From contig CAILMF010000026.1 in assembly GCA_903835235.1 (NCBI GenBank), positions 1-64,000 of the forward strand: a stretch of 64,000 bases of DNA, given 5' to 3'. This stretch comes from an uncultured Rhodospirillales bacterium (GTDB taxonomy: Bacteria; Pseudomonadota; Alphaproteobacteria; Acetobacterales; Acetobacteraceae). Position 1 is the stretch's first letter. Every line of letters begins with the position of its first letter. Made by a program: the position numbers and the translations under genes. Positions 43,585-52,354 of the stretch are shown here, piece by piece. The notes under the pieces are model-generated. The model was not told where the DNA came from, did no database searches, and saw only the letters and a list, made by a program, of their open reading frames with translations.

Positions 43585-45003
43585 ATGCTTGCCGACCTGG
43601 TCATCCATAACGGCCGCATCGTCCACCCCGATGGCATCGTGGAGGCCAGCCTGGCGATCTCAGGCGGGAAAATCCTCGCCATTGGCGCGCCAGAGGCCAT
43701 GCCGGCCGCGAAGGAAACGCTGGACGCCAGCGGGCTGCACGTGCTGCCCGGCGCCATCGACGTGCATGTGCATTTCCGCGACCCCGGCTACACCCACAAG
43801 GAGGACTGGGACACCGGCACCACCTCCGCGGCCTTCGGCGGCGTCACCACCGTCTTCGACATGCCCAACACCGTGCCCGCCACCGCCAACGCCCAGGCCC
43901 TGGCCGAAAAGCACGCCATCGCCGGCAGCCGCGCGCGCATCGACTACGGCCTCTACGCCTATCTCGGCGAGAGCAGCATCGAGCAGGTGCCGGAAATGGT
44001 CGCCGGCGGCATCATCGGCTTCAAGCTCTATATGGGGGAGACCTTCGGCAAGCTGGCCACGCCCGACACCGGCGCCATGCTGGAAGCCTTCGAGGTTGTG
44101 GCGCCCACCGGCAAGCGCATCTCCCTGCATGCCGAAACCGCCAGCATCATGGCGCGGCGGGAAGCGCGCATGCGCGCTGCCGGCCGCACCGACCCGCTGG
44201 CCCACCTGGCCGCCCGGCCGGCGGTGGTGGCGACGGAAGCCGTCAGCCGCGCCGCCGTGCTGGCGGAATGGACCGGCGCGCGCATCCACATCCTGCACAT
44301 CTCCTCGGCCGCCGAGTTGCGCCCGTTGGCCGAGGCCAAGGCGCGCGGCGTGGACATCACCGGGGAGACCTGCCCGCACTATCTGTTCCTCTCGGCCGAT
44401 GACTATGCTCGCTGCGGCGGCGTCATCCGCGTCAACCCGCCAGTGCGGGAAGCCGACAACCAGGCGCCGCTGTGGAAAGCGCTGATGGACGGCACGGTGG
44501 ACATGATCGCCACCGACCACGCGCCGCACGCCCCGCCGGAAAAGACGCGCAACGACATCTGGAGCGTCGATTGCGGTTTTCCGGGTGTGGAGACGCAGAT
44601 GTCCTTGATGCTGAGCCAGGTCAGTGCCGGGCGCGCCAGCATCTGCGACTATGTCCGCTGGAGCGCCTACAACCCCGCCCGCAACTGGGGCCTGTTCCCT
44701 CGCAAGGGCACCATCCAGCCCGGCGCCGATGCCGACCTGGCGCTGGTCGATCTCGGCCAGGACATGGTGCTGGACGACGCCGCACTGCATTCGCGCTCGA
44801 AGATCTCGCCCTGGCATGGCCGGCGGGTGAAGGGCCTGCCGATCCATACGCTGGTGCGTGGCCGCTTCATCCTGCGCAACCGCGCGCTGGTGGAGGGCAC
44901 CGAAGGCTGGGGACAGTCGGTCCACGCCATCCAGCAGATGCCGCCGGCTGAGCCGCGCAATACGGACAAGACCATGCAGGCGATCGTGCGCATCCCCGGT
45001 TGA
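43585..45003 (+). CDS. Dihydroorotase/hydantoinase-family cyclic amidohydrolase
   Basis: The 472-residue enzyme has the two-metal site of dihydroorotase, allantoinase and hydantoinase: AIDVHVHFRDPGYTHKEDW, the carboxylated Lys in IGFKLYMGETFG, His in ISLHAETAS, His in IHILHISSAAE and Asp in MIATDHAPHAPPEK. The FRDPGYTHKED block is closest to dihydroorotase/allantoinase. ATG 43585 with GAAGGA is preferred; a GTG at 43570 overlaps the SDR stop. It ends the ring-cleavage operon, which suggests a nitrogen ring or ureide substrate. Confidence 0.85.
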   Translation: MLADLVIHNGRIVHPDGIVEASLAISGGKILAIGAPEAMPAAKETLDASGLHVLPGAIDVHVHFRDPGYTHKEDWDTGTTSAAFGGVTTVFDMPNTVPATANAQALAEKHAIAGSRARIDYGLYAYLGESSIEQVPEMVAGGIIGFKLYMGETFGKLATPDTGAMLEAFEVVAPTGKRISLHAETASIMARREARMRAAGRTDPLAHLAARPAVVATEAVSRAAVLAEWTGARIHILHISSAAELRPLAEAKARGVDITGETCPHYLFLSADDYARCGGVIRVNPPVREADNQAPLWKALMDGTVDMIATDHAPHAPPEKTRNDIWSVDCGFPGVETQMSLMLSQVSAGRASICDYVRWSAYNPARNWGLFPRKGTIQPGADADLALVDLGQDMVLDDAALHSRSKISPWHGRRVKGLPIHTLVRGRFILRNRALVEGTEGWGQSVHAIQQMPPAEPRNTDKTMQAIVRIPG

Positions 45004-45226
45004 GGCCGGGGGCAAGTCCACCCGCGCCGCCATGCCGGCGGGGGCGGGATTGCGGCAGTTACGGATGCTGCTCAGGGAAGTGCGGCGGCTCGCACGGGAC
45101 AGCCTGGACAAGGGCTGGCCCGGGCAGAACATTGCACCCGGGCGGCCGGAACGCGCCGGATTGGCGCGGAACGATGGCGAATATGGGAGATGGGCCAGGG
45201 CATTGCCCCTAACCCCTTGAAATACC

Positions 45227-45242
45227 TGGCGTCCCATAGGGA
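45227..45242 (+). other. Probable attL of the tRNA-Glu element
   Basis: TGGCGTCCC followed by ATAGGG matches the 3' end of the tRNA-Glu gene (complement strand at 57077 onward) in the same orientation: nine identical bases, 14 of 16 overall. It lies about 190 bases before the integrase. The 45004-45414 interval otherwise contains only the arm repeats and an AT-richer leader. Confidence 0.55.
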
Positions 45243-45361
45243 CACCAAGTAGGCATTTCAGGCTGTCTCAGGTAGCACCAAGAACGCCCTAAAAAACCCG
45301 CTTATAAGCCAAAAACTAGCTTCATAGCGTCTCATGCGGGTTCACCCTGGCGCCAGCCGGG

Positions 45362-45400
45362 TGTGGGGTATAGTGTGGGGTAACGGCCCGATACCCCACA
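45362..45400 (+). repeat. Integrase arm-type repeats, left end
   Basis: TGTGGGGTA occurs at 45362 and 45374, twelve bases apart, and an inverted copy ATACCCCACA lies at 45391. They sit right before the integrase start. The same 12-base-spaced pair occurs at the right end, as expected for integrase arm sites. Confidence 0.7.
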
Positions 45401-45414
45401 AGGGAACCCGCCCG

Positions 45415-46782
45415 ATGAAGCGCACCGGCAAAGCCCTGGACGTGAAAACGATTGAGGCCGCCAAGAAGGCCGAAAGACCCTATCGGCTTTCGGATGGCGG
45501 CGGGCTGCTGCTGGACGTTCGGCCGACCGGGGCGAAGGTGTGGCTTTGCCGGCTGACAGTGGACGGCAAGCGCCGCGACATGGGCCTAGGCAGCTTCCCC
45601 CGTGTGAGCCTGGCTGAAGCCCGCAAGGCGGCGCAGGAAGCCCAGCGCATCGCCAAGGCCGGCGCCGACCCGATCAAGGCCCGAGACGCCGCCGAGGCCG
45701 AGAGGAAGGTAGCGCAGAACGCCGAGGCCGAGGCGCAGGCCCTTACCTTCCGGGTGGTGGCGGAAGCCTGCATCGCCAAACAGGCCCCCGGCTGGAAGAA
45801 CGACCGAACCGACGACCTGTGGCGCAAGTCCCTTGCCGACTATGCCTTCCCGGTGCTGGGCGACATGCCGATAGCGGAAATTGACCGGGCGGCGGTGCTG
45901 CGGGCGATTGATGGCGTGTGGACCTCGCGCCCCGCCACCGCGCGGAAGGTATTGCGGCGGATCGGCACGGTTCTGCGCTACGCCGCCGCCCATGACATGC
46001 GCGCCAATGACAACCCGGCCGATGCGCGGATGCTAAAGCATGCTGGGCTGCCGGCGCTGCCCGGCGGCAGGAAGCTGCCTTCGCTACCTTGGGCGCGCAT
46101 GCCGGCCTTCATGGTGGCGCTGGACAAGATGCCCGGCCTTGCACCGCTGGCGCTGCGTTTCTGCATCCTCACAACGGTTCGCAGCGGCGAGGTTCGCGGC
46201 GCCCGGTGGTCCGAAGTCAGCTTTGAAGGTGGCGCCGCCTGGACGATCCCCGGCGAGCGGATGAAGGGCAAGAAATCGGCCGAGGTTCGTCCGCATCGCG
46301 TACCGCTTTCCCCGGCGGCGGTGGCGGTGCTGCTGCGCGCCTACACCTTCGCCACCGGAACCGCTGCCACGCTGGAAAACCTGCCGAAGCTGGCGGCGCT
46401 GCAAGGGGATGCGCTGGTATTCCCCTCCGACCGCAAGCGGGTGGCATTCTCCGACATGGCGCTATCCGCCGTGGTGCGGCGGATGAATGAGCGCCCCGAA
46501 GGCAAGCCCGCCCCGTGGCGTGATGCCGATGGACGCGAGGCGGTGCCCCACGGCTTCCGGGCCAGCTTCCGCACCTGGGTTGACGACACCTGCCCCGAGC
46601 ATGCCGAGGCGGCGGAAAAGGCCCTGGCGCATGAACAGGCCAACAAAGTGGTAGCAGCCTATGCCCGCTCAGACCTGTTTGAGCGGCGCCGGCCGTTGAT
46701 GGCGGCTTGGGCCGAACACTGCCTCGGGGCCGCTAATAAGGCGGCCACGCGGAAGGCCAGCCAGCGCGGCCAGCACCTGTAA
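45415..46782 (+). CDS. Tyrosine-type site-specific integrase (DUF4102 / P4 type)
   Basis: The 455-residue recombinase has the N-terminal DUF4102 domain (AERPYRLSDGGGLLLDVRPT, GLGSFPRVSLAEARKAA) and a C-terminal catalytic domain. The catalytic residues are Arg in TTVRSGEVRGARW, His-x2-Arg in HGFRASFRTW, His in LAHEQANKV and the nucleophile Tyr in VAAYARSDLFERRRP. It catalyses integration at the tRNA-Glu 3' end and excision with a helper. I chose ATG 45415 because residues upstream are encoded by the arm repeats. Confidence 0.93.
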   Translation: MKRTGKALDVKTIEAAKKAERPYRLSDGGGLLLDVRPTGAKVWLCRLTVDGKRRDMGLGSFPRVSLAEARKAAQEAQRIAKAGADPIKARDAAEAERKVAQNAEAEAQALTFRVVAEACIAKQAPGWKNDRTDDLWRKSLADYAFPVLGDMPIAEIDRAAVLRAIDGVWTSRPATARKVLRRIGTVLRYAAAHDMRANDNPADARMLKHAGLPALPGGRKLPSLPWARMPAFMVALDKMPGLAPLALRFCILTTVRSGEVRGARWSEVSFEGGAAWTIPGERMKGKKSAEVRPHRVPLSPAAVAVLLRAYTFATGTAATLENLPKLAALQGDALVFPSDRKRVAFSDMALSAVVRRMNERPEGKPAPWRDADGREAVPHGFRASFRTWVDDTCPEHAEAAEKALAHEQANKVVAAYARSDLFERRRPLMAAWAEHCLGAANKAATRKASQRGQHL

Positions 46783-46827
46783 GGCAAAGATTGACTCTGT
46801 AAGGCATCGCATGACAGGTTCGGCGCC

Positions 46828-47103
46828 GTGATCGAGAGCTTTCGCCACCGGGGCCTGCGCGCCTTCTTTGAGCAGGGTGAGCCGGCAGGCATCCGCCCCG
46901 ACTTGGTGGAGAGGGTGCGTTCCCGCCTTTCGGCGCTGAACGTGGCAAAGGTTGTTGATGACCTGAACCTGCCGGGCTGGCGGCTGCATCGCCTCCACGG
47001 CAAGCCGGTGCGCTGGGCGCTGGCTGTGAATGGCCCCTGGCGCATCACCTTCGAATGGGGCGATGGCGGGCCGGCCCGAGTTGATCTTGAGCAGTACCAC
47101 TAG
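46828..47103 (+). CDS. higB: HigB-type toxin (RelE/ParE fold)
   Basis: The 91-residue protein reads SFRHRGLRAFFEQGEPAGI, LNLPGWRLHRLHGKPVRWAL and RITFEWGDGGPARVDLEQYH, the standard HigB mRNA-interferase pattern that cuts mRNA on the ribosome. It starts with GTG. The toxin precedes the antitoxin, the usual hig order, with 13 bases between. On this element it may stabilise the integrated DNA. Confidence 0.9.
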   Translation: MIESFRHRGLRAFFEQGEPAGIRPDLVERVRSRLSALNVAKVVDDLNLPGWRLHRLHGKPVRWALAVNGPWRITFEWGDGGPARVDLEQYH

Positions 47104-47116
47104 GAGGGCTGAGAGC

Positions 47117-47437
47117 ATGAAGCGCGAATACCCGGCGCGGCATCCGCCAAAGATGGCCCCGGCGCACCCTGGCGCGGTGTTGCGGGATGACGTGCTGCCG
47201 GCGCTGGGCGTTAGCGTCACGGCTGCGGCGCGCGAGCTTGGTATCTCGCGGCAGACCTTCCACGCGATCCTGGCCGAGCGTGCCGCTATCACGCCTGACA
47301 CGGCGGTGCGGCTCGGCAAGTGGTGCGGCAACGGCCCCCATCTGTGGCTGGCCATGCAGCGCGAGCGCGACCTTTGGGAAGCCACTGAACGGCTGGCCGA
47401 TGTGGTGGCGAACATCCCGACGCGCGACGCGGCGTAG
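47117..47437 (+). CDS. higA: HigA-type antitoxin (XRE helix-turn-helix)
   Basis: The 106-residue protein has the HigA pattern: HPGAVLRDDVLPALGVSVTAAARELGI is split around an HTH whose recognition helix is SRQTFHAILAERAAITPDTA, followed by RLGKWCGNGPHLWLAMQ. It neutralises HigB and probably represses the pair. AGGAGGG lies shortly before its ATG, which supports high antitoxin translation. Confidence 0.9.
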   Translation: MKREYPARHPPKMAPAHPGAVLRDDVLPALGVSVTAAARELGISRQTFHAILAERAAITPDTAVRLGKWCGNGPHLWLAMQRERDLWEATERLADVVANIPTRDAA

Positions 47438-47447
47438 CGGATGAAGA

Positions 47448-48806
47448 ATGCCGGCTGACCCCTTCGAAGCGGCGGCGCCGACCGACCTGAAGGCTCCGGT
47501 CATATCGGCGGGTCGGGCCATCGCCTGGGTTGCCTATCGGGACGGCATCGGGCCATTTCGCAACTTGCCCGGTGACAAGGTGCGGACTGAACGCTGGGGC
47601 GGACTTCACCCGGAAGTCCATAGGCCCGACAAGCGCCATAGCCTGTTGCAGGAAGTGCGGTGGCTGCTGAAGCGGGTACGGTGGCGCTTACGGCGGCGAC
47701 CGGGGCTGCTTCGCTGCCCTCTGCCGCCCCTACGTCCATACCAAAGGGCCAGGTTGCGCGGGATCGCGCGGCACAACGGGGTGAAGTCGGTAGCTGCTTT
47801 GCTCCCGCTGCTATGGCGGGACGTGCGCACCTGCAACGCCGAGTGGGCCGAACATGACAGGCTGATGGAAACTGCCGAGCGTGAGCTTCGGCTGGCTGTC
47901 GCTGGTGGTCAGTTTACCACTGAGGGGCGCGCTGGCTTTCGTGAGCCGAATGTGGTCGCACCCATGGTGGCTATGCCGCTCACTGTTTGGCGTGACCCTG
48001 TGATGAGGTTGACGAAAGACGGCAGGTTGGGGGCTGACGCCGACTTGCGGGGCGACAAGCGGGCGCTACTGCGGTTCCATGACGTGCAATTGCTGACTGC
48101 CGAAGTGTTGGCGAGGTGGCCGGCGCATGCACCGCCCGCGCCGCCAGGGATGCTTGTCAGCATGAAGGGAATAACGGCCATTGGCAGCGATCCGAAGCGC
48201 GGTATGCCACTGGCCGAGGCTGTTGCCTTCTATTGCCGGCACTTGCGGGTCGATAAGAACCTTGAAACCAAATACCTCAGCCTCCGGGCTAGAAGCATGT
48301 TTCGACACGGCGAGGATGGTGCTCTATCCGAACCCGAGCGTGGCGAACTTGAAGTTTACAATATGCTGTTCTCTCAGGACTTGATTACGACGCTGCGTCA
48401 AGGCGGGCTTTGTGGGCGAGGCTTTGCTCCTGGGTCTGAACGTCTGATCACCATGGCCGCCGAGTGGTGGCAGACTGTCGATTTGGATTTGGCCTCCAAT
48501 ACCGCTCAATCGAATGGGCTGCTCCTAACGGGAGTGCTGATCTTCCCGGCCGACGAAGCGGCGCCCATCGCTGTCCCGGCGATGACAAGACGCCGAAAGG
48601 GAGGGCGCCCGCCGCGTGACGACTGGGATTTGTTCGCGGCCGAGGTGGTGCGAGTCATGGCTCTGGACGCCGGCAGCATCGGCCGCACTGAACTCAGGCG
48701 CCATATGAAGTTGTGGGCCGGCAAGAACATGGACCCGCAGCCCAACGACCGCACCATTGAACGCAAGGTGGACGCCCTGGTAGCTGCGAGCTTGACCGCC
48801 GACTGA
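47448..48806 (+). CDS. Unrecognised element protein with GRPP...DW tail, 452 residues
   Basis: I do not recognise the main part. The N-terminal half is Arg-rich with no clear domain. From about 190 the protein is mixed and more ordered (KGITAIGSDPKRGMPLAEAV, LRVDKNLETKYLSLRAR). The last 80 residues, RRKGGRPPRDDWDLFAAEVVR and later NDRTIERKVDALV, resemble a tail repeatedly found on hypothetical proteins of alphaproteobacterial islands, perhaps DNA-binding. The gene is AT-richer than its neighbours, especially at 47900-48550. It sits in a typical cargo position after HigBA and ends in three 10-bp repeats. Confidence 0.55.
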   Translation: MPADPFEAAAPTDLKAPVISAGRAIAWVAYRDGIGPFRNLPGDKVRTERWGGLHPEVHRPDKRHSLLQEVRWLLKRVRWRLRRRPGLLRCPLPPLRPYQRARLRGIARHNGVKSVAALLPLLWRDVRTCNAEWAEHDRLMETAERELRLAVAGGQFTTEGRAGFREPNVVAPMVAMPLTVWRDPVMRLTKDGRLGADADLRGDKRALLRFHDVQLLTAEVLARWPAHAPPAPPGMLVSMKGITAIGSDPKRGMPLAEAVAFYCRHLRVDKNLETKYLSLRARSMFRHGEDGALSEPERGELEVYNMLFSQDLITTLRQGGLCGRGFAPGSERLITMAAEWWQTVDLDLASNTAQSNGLLLTGVLIFPADEAAPIAVPAMTRRRKGGRPPRDDWDLFAAEVVRVMALDAGSIGRTELRRHMKLWAGKNMDPQPNDRTIERKVDALVAASLTAD

Positions 48807-48836
48807 GTTTCGCCGGGTTTCGCCGGGTTTCGCCGG
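48807..48836 (+). repeat. Three tandem 10-bp repeats after a stop codon
   Basis: GTTTCGCCGG is repeated three times exactly, beginning at the base after the TGA of the 452-residue gene. GCGCG follows. No terminator shape is formed. Confidence 0.8.
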
Positions 48837-48910
48837 GCGCGCAATCCGGATCGTGCATAAACACCGTGTCGCCCTGGCGCATCCCGCGCCACCTTTCACA
48901 AGGCGACACC

Positions 48911-49129
48911 ATGCAGCTTACCGAGACCCACTTGCCCGCCGTGCCGGCCCGCCATGGCGGCAGCGGCGCCCTGACCCATACCTTGAACGACGCGGCCCGC
49001 ATCACCGGCCTGTCGCGCTCCACGCTGTACCGCCATGCCTCCGCTGGCCGCCTGCGGCTGGTGAAGGTCGGCGGGCGCACGCTGGTCTGCGCGGCCAGCC
49101 TGCGCGCCCTGGTGGGGGCCGAGGCGTGA
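48911..49129 (+). CDS. Excisionase-like helix-turn-helix protein
   Basis: The 72-residue protein is a MerR/HTH_17-type DNA-binding domain: LNDAARITGLSRSTLYRHAS is the helix-turn-helix and RLVKVGGRTLVCAASLRALV the wing. Proteins of this size and kind near an integrase usually act as excisionase or regulator of the element. ATG 48911 follows AAGGCG. An upstream in-frame start would add 15 residues without family resemblance. Confidence 0.8.
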   Translation: MQLTETHLPAVPARHGGSGALTHTLNDAARITGLSRSTLYRHASAGRLRLVKVGGRTLVCAASLRALVGAEA

Positions 49130-49325
49130 CCGGCGCCTTGCCCATGGCCGAACCCCTCGCCGTGCTGCTGCTGGCCGCGTTCCTGCGGCTGGCCGGCGGC
49201 TGACAGCAAAACGCCGGGCGCGATGGCCCGGCGGGTAATGCGGCAAGTCGGTGGTGACACCCGACTTCTACCACGCGCCCGCAGCCCGCTGCCAGCCTTG
49301 CGTCTCGGCCATCGGAGCCGATGAC

Positions 49326-49670
49326 ATGAACAACCACAACATCCTGGGCCATGGCGCGCATCGCGCCGTCGCTCATCTGCCGTTGGACTTTGCCGGCATC
49401 GCGCGCGCCGCGCTGTCGCACCTTGAAGCGCTTTGCAGCCGCTGGCTGCCCGGCGGGCGCCGCATCGGTCAGGAATGGACCTGCGGCAGCCTGCGCGGCG
49501 ATGCCGGTGAGAGCTGCAAGGTCAACCTCCGCACCGGCAAGTGGTCCGACTTCGCCAGCGGCGAGAAGGGCGGCGACGTGATCGCGCTTGCCGCTGCGGT
49601 CCATCGCATCAAGCCGGCCGAGGCGGCGCGCAACCTGGCCCGCATGCTGGGCATGGAGGCCGGGCGGTGA
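49326..49670 (+). CDS. Small CHC2-like primase-associated protein
   Basis: The 114-residue protein has GQEWTCGSLRGDAGESCKVNL followed by GKWSDFASGEKGGDVIALAAAV and PAEAARNLARMLG. This is the residual zinc-finger-like N-terminal segment seen ahead of Toprim-helicase proteins of integrative elements; in longer homologues it is fused to the primase. Its stop overlaps the ATG of the primase-helicase, as expected for a split protein. The Cys/His set for zinc is incomplete. Confidence 0.7.
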   Translation: MNNHNILGHGAHRAVAHLPLDFAGIARAALSHLEALCSRWLPGGRRIGQEWTCGSLRGDAGESCKVNLRTGKWSDFASGEKGGDVIALAAAVHRIKPAEAARNLARMLGMEAGR

Positions 49671-52354
49671 TGGACCCGATGCCCGACCCCTTCGCCCCGC
49701 TTCACGAGGCGCCGCCACCTTCGCCCAGTATCCGTCGCGCCGCTGCCCCTGCCGTCATCATGCCGGCGCCGCTGCCCTTGCCCGATGTTATCCAGCACCC
49801 GCAGCACGGGCCGCCCGCCATGGTGTGGCGCTACTTCGGCGCATCCGGCGCGCTGCTGTTCGCCGTGGCGCGTTTCAACTTACCGGGCGGCAAGCAGGTG
49901 CTGCCCTACTGCTGCACTGCCACTGGCTGGCGTTGGAAGGCGGCGGACGCGCTTCGCCCGCTGTATGGGCTGGACCGCCTCGCGGCACGGCCGGATGCCC
50001 CCGTGTTGCTGGTGGAAGGAGAGAAGACCGCCGACGCGGCGGCGCTGCTGTTCCCGGATCATGTGGCGATGACCTGGCCGGGTGGCAGCAACGCTACCGG
50101 CAAGGCCGATTGGGCGCCGCTGGCCGGCCGCCACGTGGCCGTGTGGCCCGACAACGATGCGCCGGGACGCAAGGCAGCGGCGGCGGCGGGAAAGGCCGCC
50201 AGCGCAGCCGGGGCGGCTGCTGTGGCGGTGGTGGTGGTGCCGACCAACTGGCCGGAATGTTGGGACGTAGCGGACCCGCTGCCGGAAGGCGTGGCCCCCG
50301 ACGCCTTGGTTGCGCGTCTCGCTGAAGCCGAGGCGAGTGCTGCCGACAGCAACACCACCGGCAACTCGGACCGCACCGCAGAGATTGTGCGGCTGGCGGG
50401 CCTCGCTGACATGGACCTCGCGCTTGAACGGCGCGAAGTCGCGCAACGGCTGGGCCTGACCGTGGCCGACCTCGCTGCGGCGGTGAAGGCCGCGCGCCGC
50501 GACATTCGCCGCGCCCAGCGTGAGGCGGCCGAGGGTGATGCGTCGCGCGCTGGTACTGGCCGCCTCGATCCCGACACGCGGGGCCGCACCGACCTTGTCA
50601 TTTCCGCCGCCGACCTGCCCGATACCGCCCGCGACCTGGGGGCGTTGCTGGCCGAGGTGCCGCATCTGTTCGACCGTGGCGGGCCGGCGCGCATCGCTTT
50701 CGATGCCCAGCGCGGCGGCATGATGGCAGAGCCGCTGACGCTCAACGCGGTGGTGAACGAAGCGCATGCGGTGGCACGGCCCTGGCGCTATCGGCGCGAG
50801 CGGGACGGCACCTTGTCGCCCGAAGCGATGACGCTGCCCGAGCGAGTGGCGCATCTGTACCTGGCCATGCGAGGCAAGTGGGGGCTACGCCCGCTGGACG
50901 GCATCGCCGCTTCGCCGCTGCTGGCCGAGGATGGCAGCCTGCGCGTGGTCGATGGCTATGACGCCGGCACCCGCATGTGGTGCGAGCGCATCCCGACTAT
51001 CGAAGTGCCCAAGGCGCCGAGCAAGGCCGATGCGGCGGCGGCCCTGCTGCGGCTGCGGCTGTTCCTCAGCACCTTCGCCTTTGCCGGTGCGGTGCGCATC
51101 ATGCCGCCCGGCGGGACGGTGGCGGTGGTGGACACCAGCAAGCCACCGGGGGCCGACGAAAGCGCCGCGCTGGTGGCGCTGCTGACGGCTGTGTGCCGGC
51201 CTTCGCTGCGGCTGACGCCCGCCTTGGTGGTGCATGCGCCGTCCTACTCGGGCGCCGGCACGGGCAAGGGGCTGCTGGTGCGGGTGTTGTGTGCCATCGC
51301 CTATGGCCTGGCGCCACGTGCGATGACGGCGGGCGGCAACCCCGAGGAACTGGACAAGCGGCTCGTGGCCGCCTTGATCGGTGCGGAACAGGTGGTCTTC
51401 CTCGACAACGTCAACGGCACGGCGCTGCGCTCCGACATGCTGGCCAGCGCCATTACCGAACGCCCGGCCTATGTGCGGGCGCTGGGGCGCAGCGCCACCA
51501 TGCCGCTGAACCCGACCGCCTTCATCGCCGTGACCGGCAACGGCCTGGTGCTGTCCGAAGACTTGGCGCGGCGCTTCCTGGCGGTGGAACTCGACGCTGG
51601 CATGGAAGACCCCGAGGCGCGCGACTTCAAGGGCGACCTGCTGCGCGACGCCATGGAGCGCCGCGCTGACTTGCTGCGCGACGTGCTGACCATCTGGCGC
51701 TGGGGCCGGCTGGCGGCGGCAGAGATAGCGCCGGGGCGCCCGCTGGGTAGCTTCCACGATTGGGGGCGGTGGTGCCGTGATCCGCTGTTGGCGCTGGGCT
51801 GCGCCGACCCCGCCAAGCGGGTTGCCGATGCCAAGGCCAACGACCCGCGCCGCCGGCAGATAGCAGAACTGTTCGCGGCCTGGTGGCAGCGCCACCACGA
51901 CCTGCCGGTGACGGTGGCCGCGCTGCATGAGGATGTGCGGCTGGTGGCGGACCCGGCCGGCAAGGGGCGGCAGTACCTGGCCGCCGCCGTCGCCAAGTTG
52001 GAAGGCACCCGCGCGAATGGGTTTGTGCTTACCCGGACGCGTAGCAGCGGGAAGTGGTCGCCTGACAGTTACGCCTTGAAGCGTGCAGACGCGGCACCCA
52101 CGCCGGAAAACCATAGGGACCATCGGGGGCATAGGGAGGGTGGCGCCCAGGCCGCAGCAATCCTGCCGGCTTCGGCTGAGGAAGGCGCCCCCTATGCCTG
52201 CCCTATGCTTGACGCTGGCCCGGACCATAGGGGCGAGCATAGCGGCCCGGAAGCCGGCGGAATGCCTCGGGTTGATGCCGTTGCCCCCTATGACCCCCAT
52301 GCCTGCGCCGGCAGCACGGCCGGTGGTGGTGTCGAATGGGATGCGACGCTGTGA
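49670..52354 (+). CDS. Toprim / helicase replication protein of the element
   Basis: The 894-residue protein has a Toprim-like N-terminal part (LLVEGEKTADAAALLF about residue 110, then AVWPDNDAPGRKAAA) and a helicase-like ATPase in the middle: Walker A in YSGAGTGKGLLVRVL near 527 and Walker B in VVFLDNVNG near 574, with an Arg finger region LSEDLARRFLAVEL. It probably starts and unwinds element DNA, as P4-alpha does. The last 90 residues are low-complexity His/Arg/Gly encoded by CATAGGG-rich DNA. ATG 49670 follows the CHC2-like stop. Confidence 0.85.
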   Translation: MDPMPDPFAPLHEAPPPSPSIRRAAAPAVIMPAPLPLPDVIQHPQHGPPAMVWRYFGASGALLFAVARFNLPGGKQVLPYCCTATGWRWKAADALRPLYGLDRLAARPDAPVLLVEGEKTADAAALLFPDHVAMTWPGGSNATGKADWAPLAGRHVAVWPDNDAPGRKAAAAAGKAASAAGAAAVAVVVVPTNWPECWDVADPLPEGVAPDALVARLAEAEASAADSNTTGNSDRTAEIVRLAGLADMDLALERREVAQRLGLTVADLAAAVKAARRDIRRAQREAAEGDASRAGTGRLDPDTRGRTDLVISAADLPDTARDLGALLAEVPHLFDRGGPARIAFDAQRGGMMAEPLTLNAVVNEAHAVARPWRYRRERDGTLSPEAMTLPERVAHLYLAMRGKWGLRPLDGIAASPLLAEDGSLRVVDGYDAGTRMWCERIPTIEVPKAPSKADAAAALLRLRLFLSTFAFAGAVRIMPPGGTVAVVDTSKPPGADESAALVALLTAVCRPSLRLTPALVVHAPSYSGAGTGKGLLVRVLCAIAYGLAPRAMTAGGNPEELDKRLVAALIGAEQVVFLDNVNGTALRSDMLASAITERPAYVRALGRSATMPLNPTAFIAVTGNGLVLSEDLARRFLAVELDAGMEDPEARDFKGDLLRDAMERRADLLRDVLTIWRWGRLAAAEIAPGRPLGSFHDWGRWCRDPLLALGCADPAKRVADAKANDPRRRQIAELFAAWWQRHHDLPVTVAALHEDVRLVADPAGKGRQYLAAAVAKLEGTRANGFVLTRTRSSGKWSPDSYALKRADAAPTPENHRDHRGHREGGAQAAAILPASAEEGAPYACPMLDAGPDHRGEHSGPEAGGMPRVDAVAPYDPHACAGSTAGGGVEWDATL

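Noticed and set aside
49126-49203. 25-residue hydrophobic ORF after the excisionase-like gene
   Set aside because: GTG overlap and a Leu-rich stretch are attractive, but it is too short and unsupported by any family.
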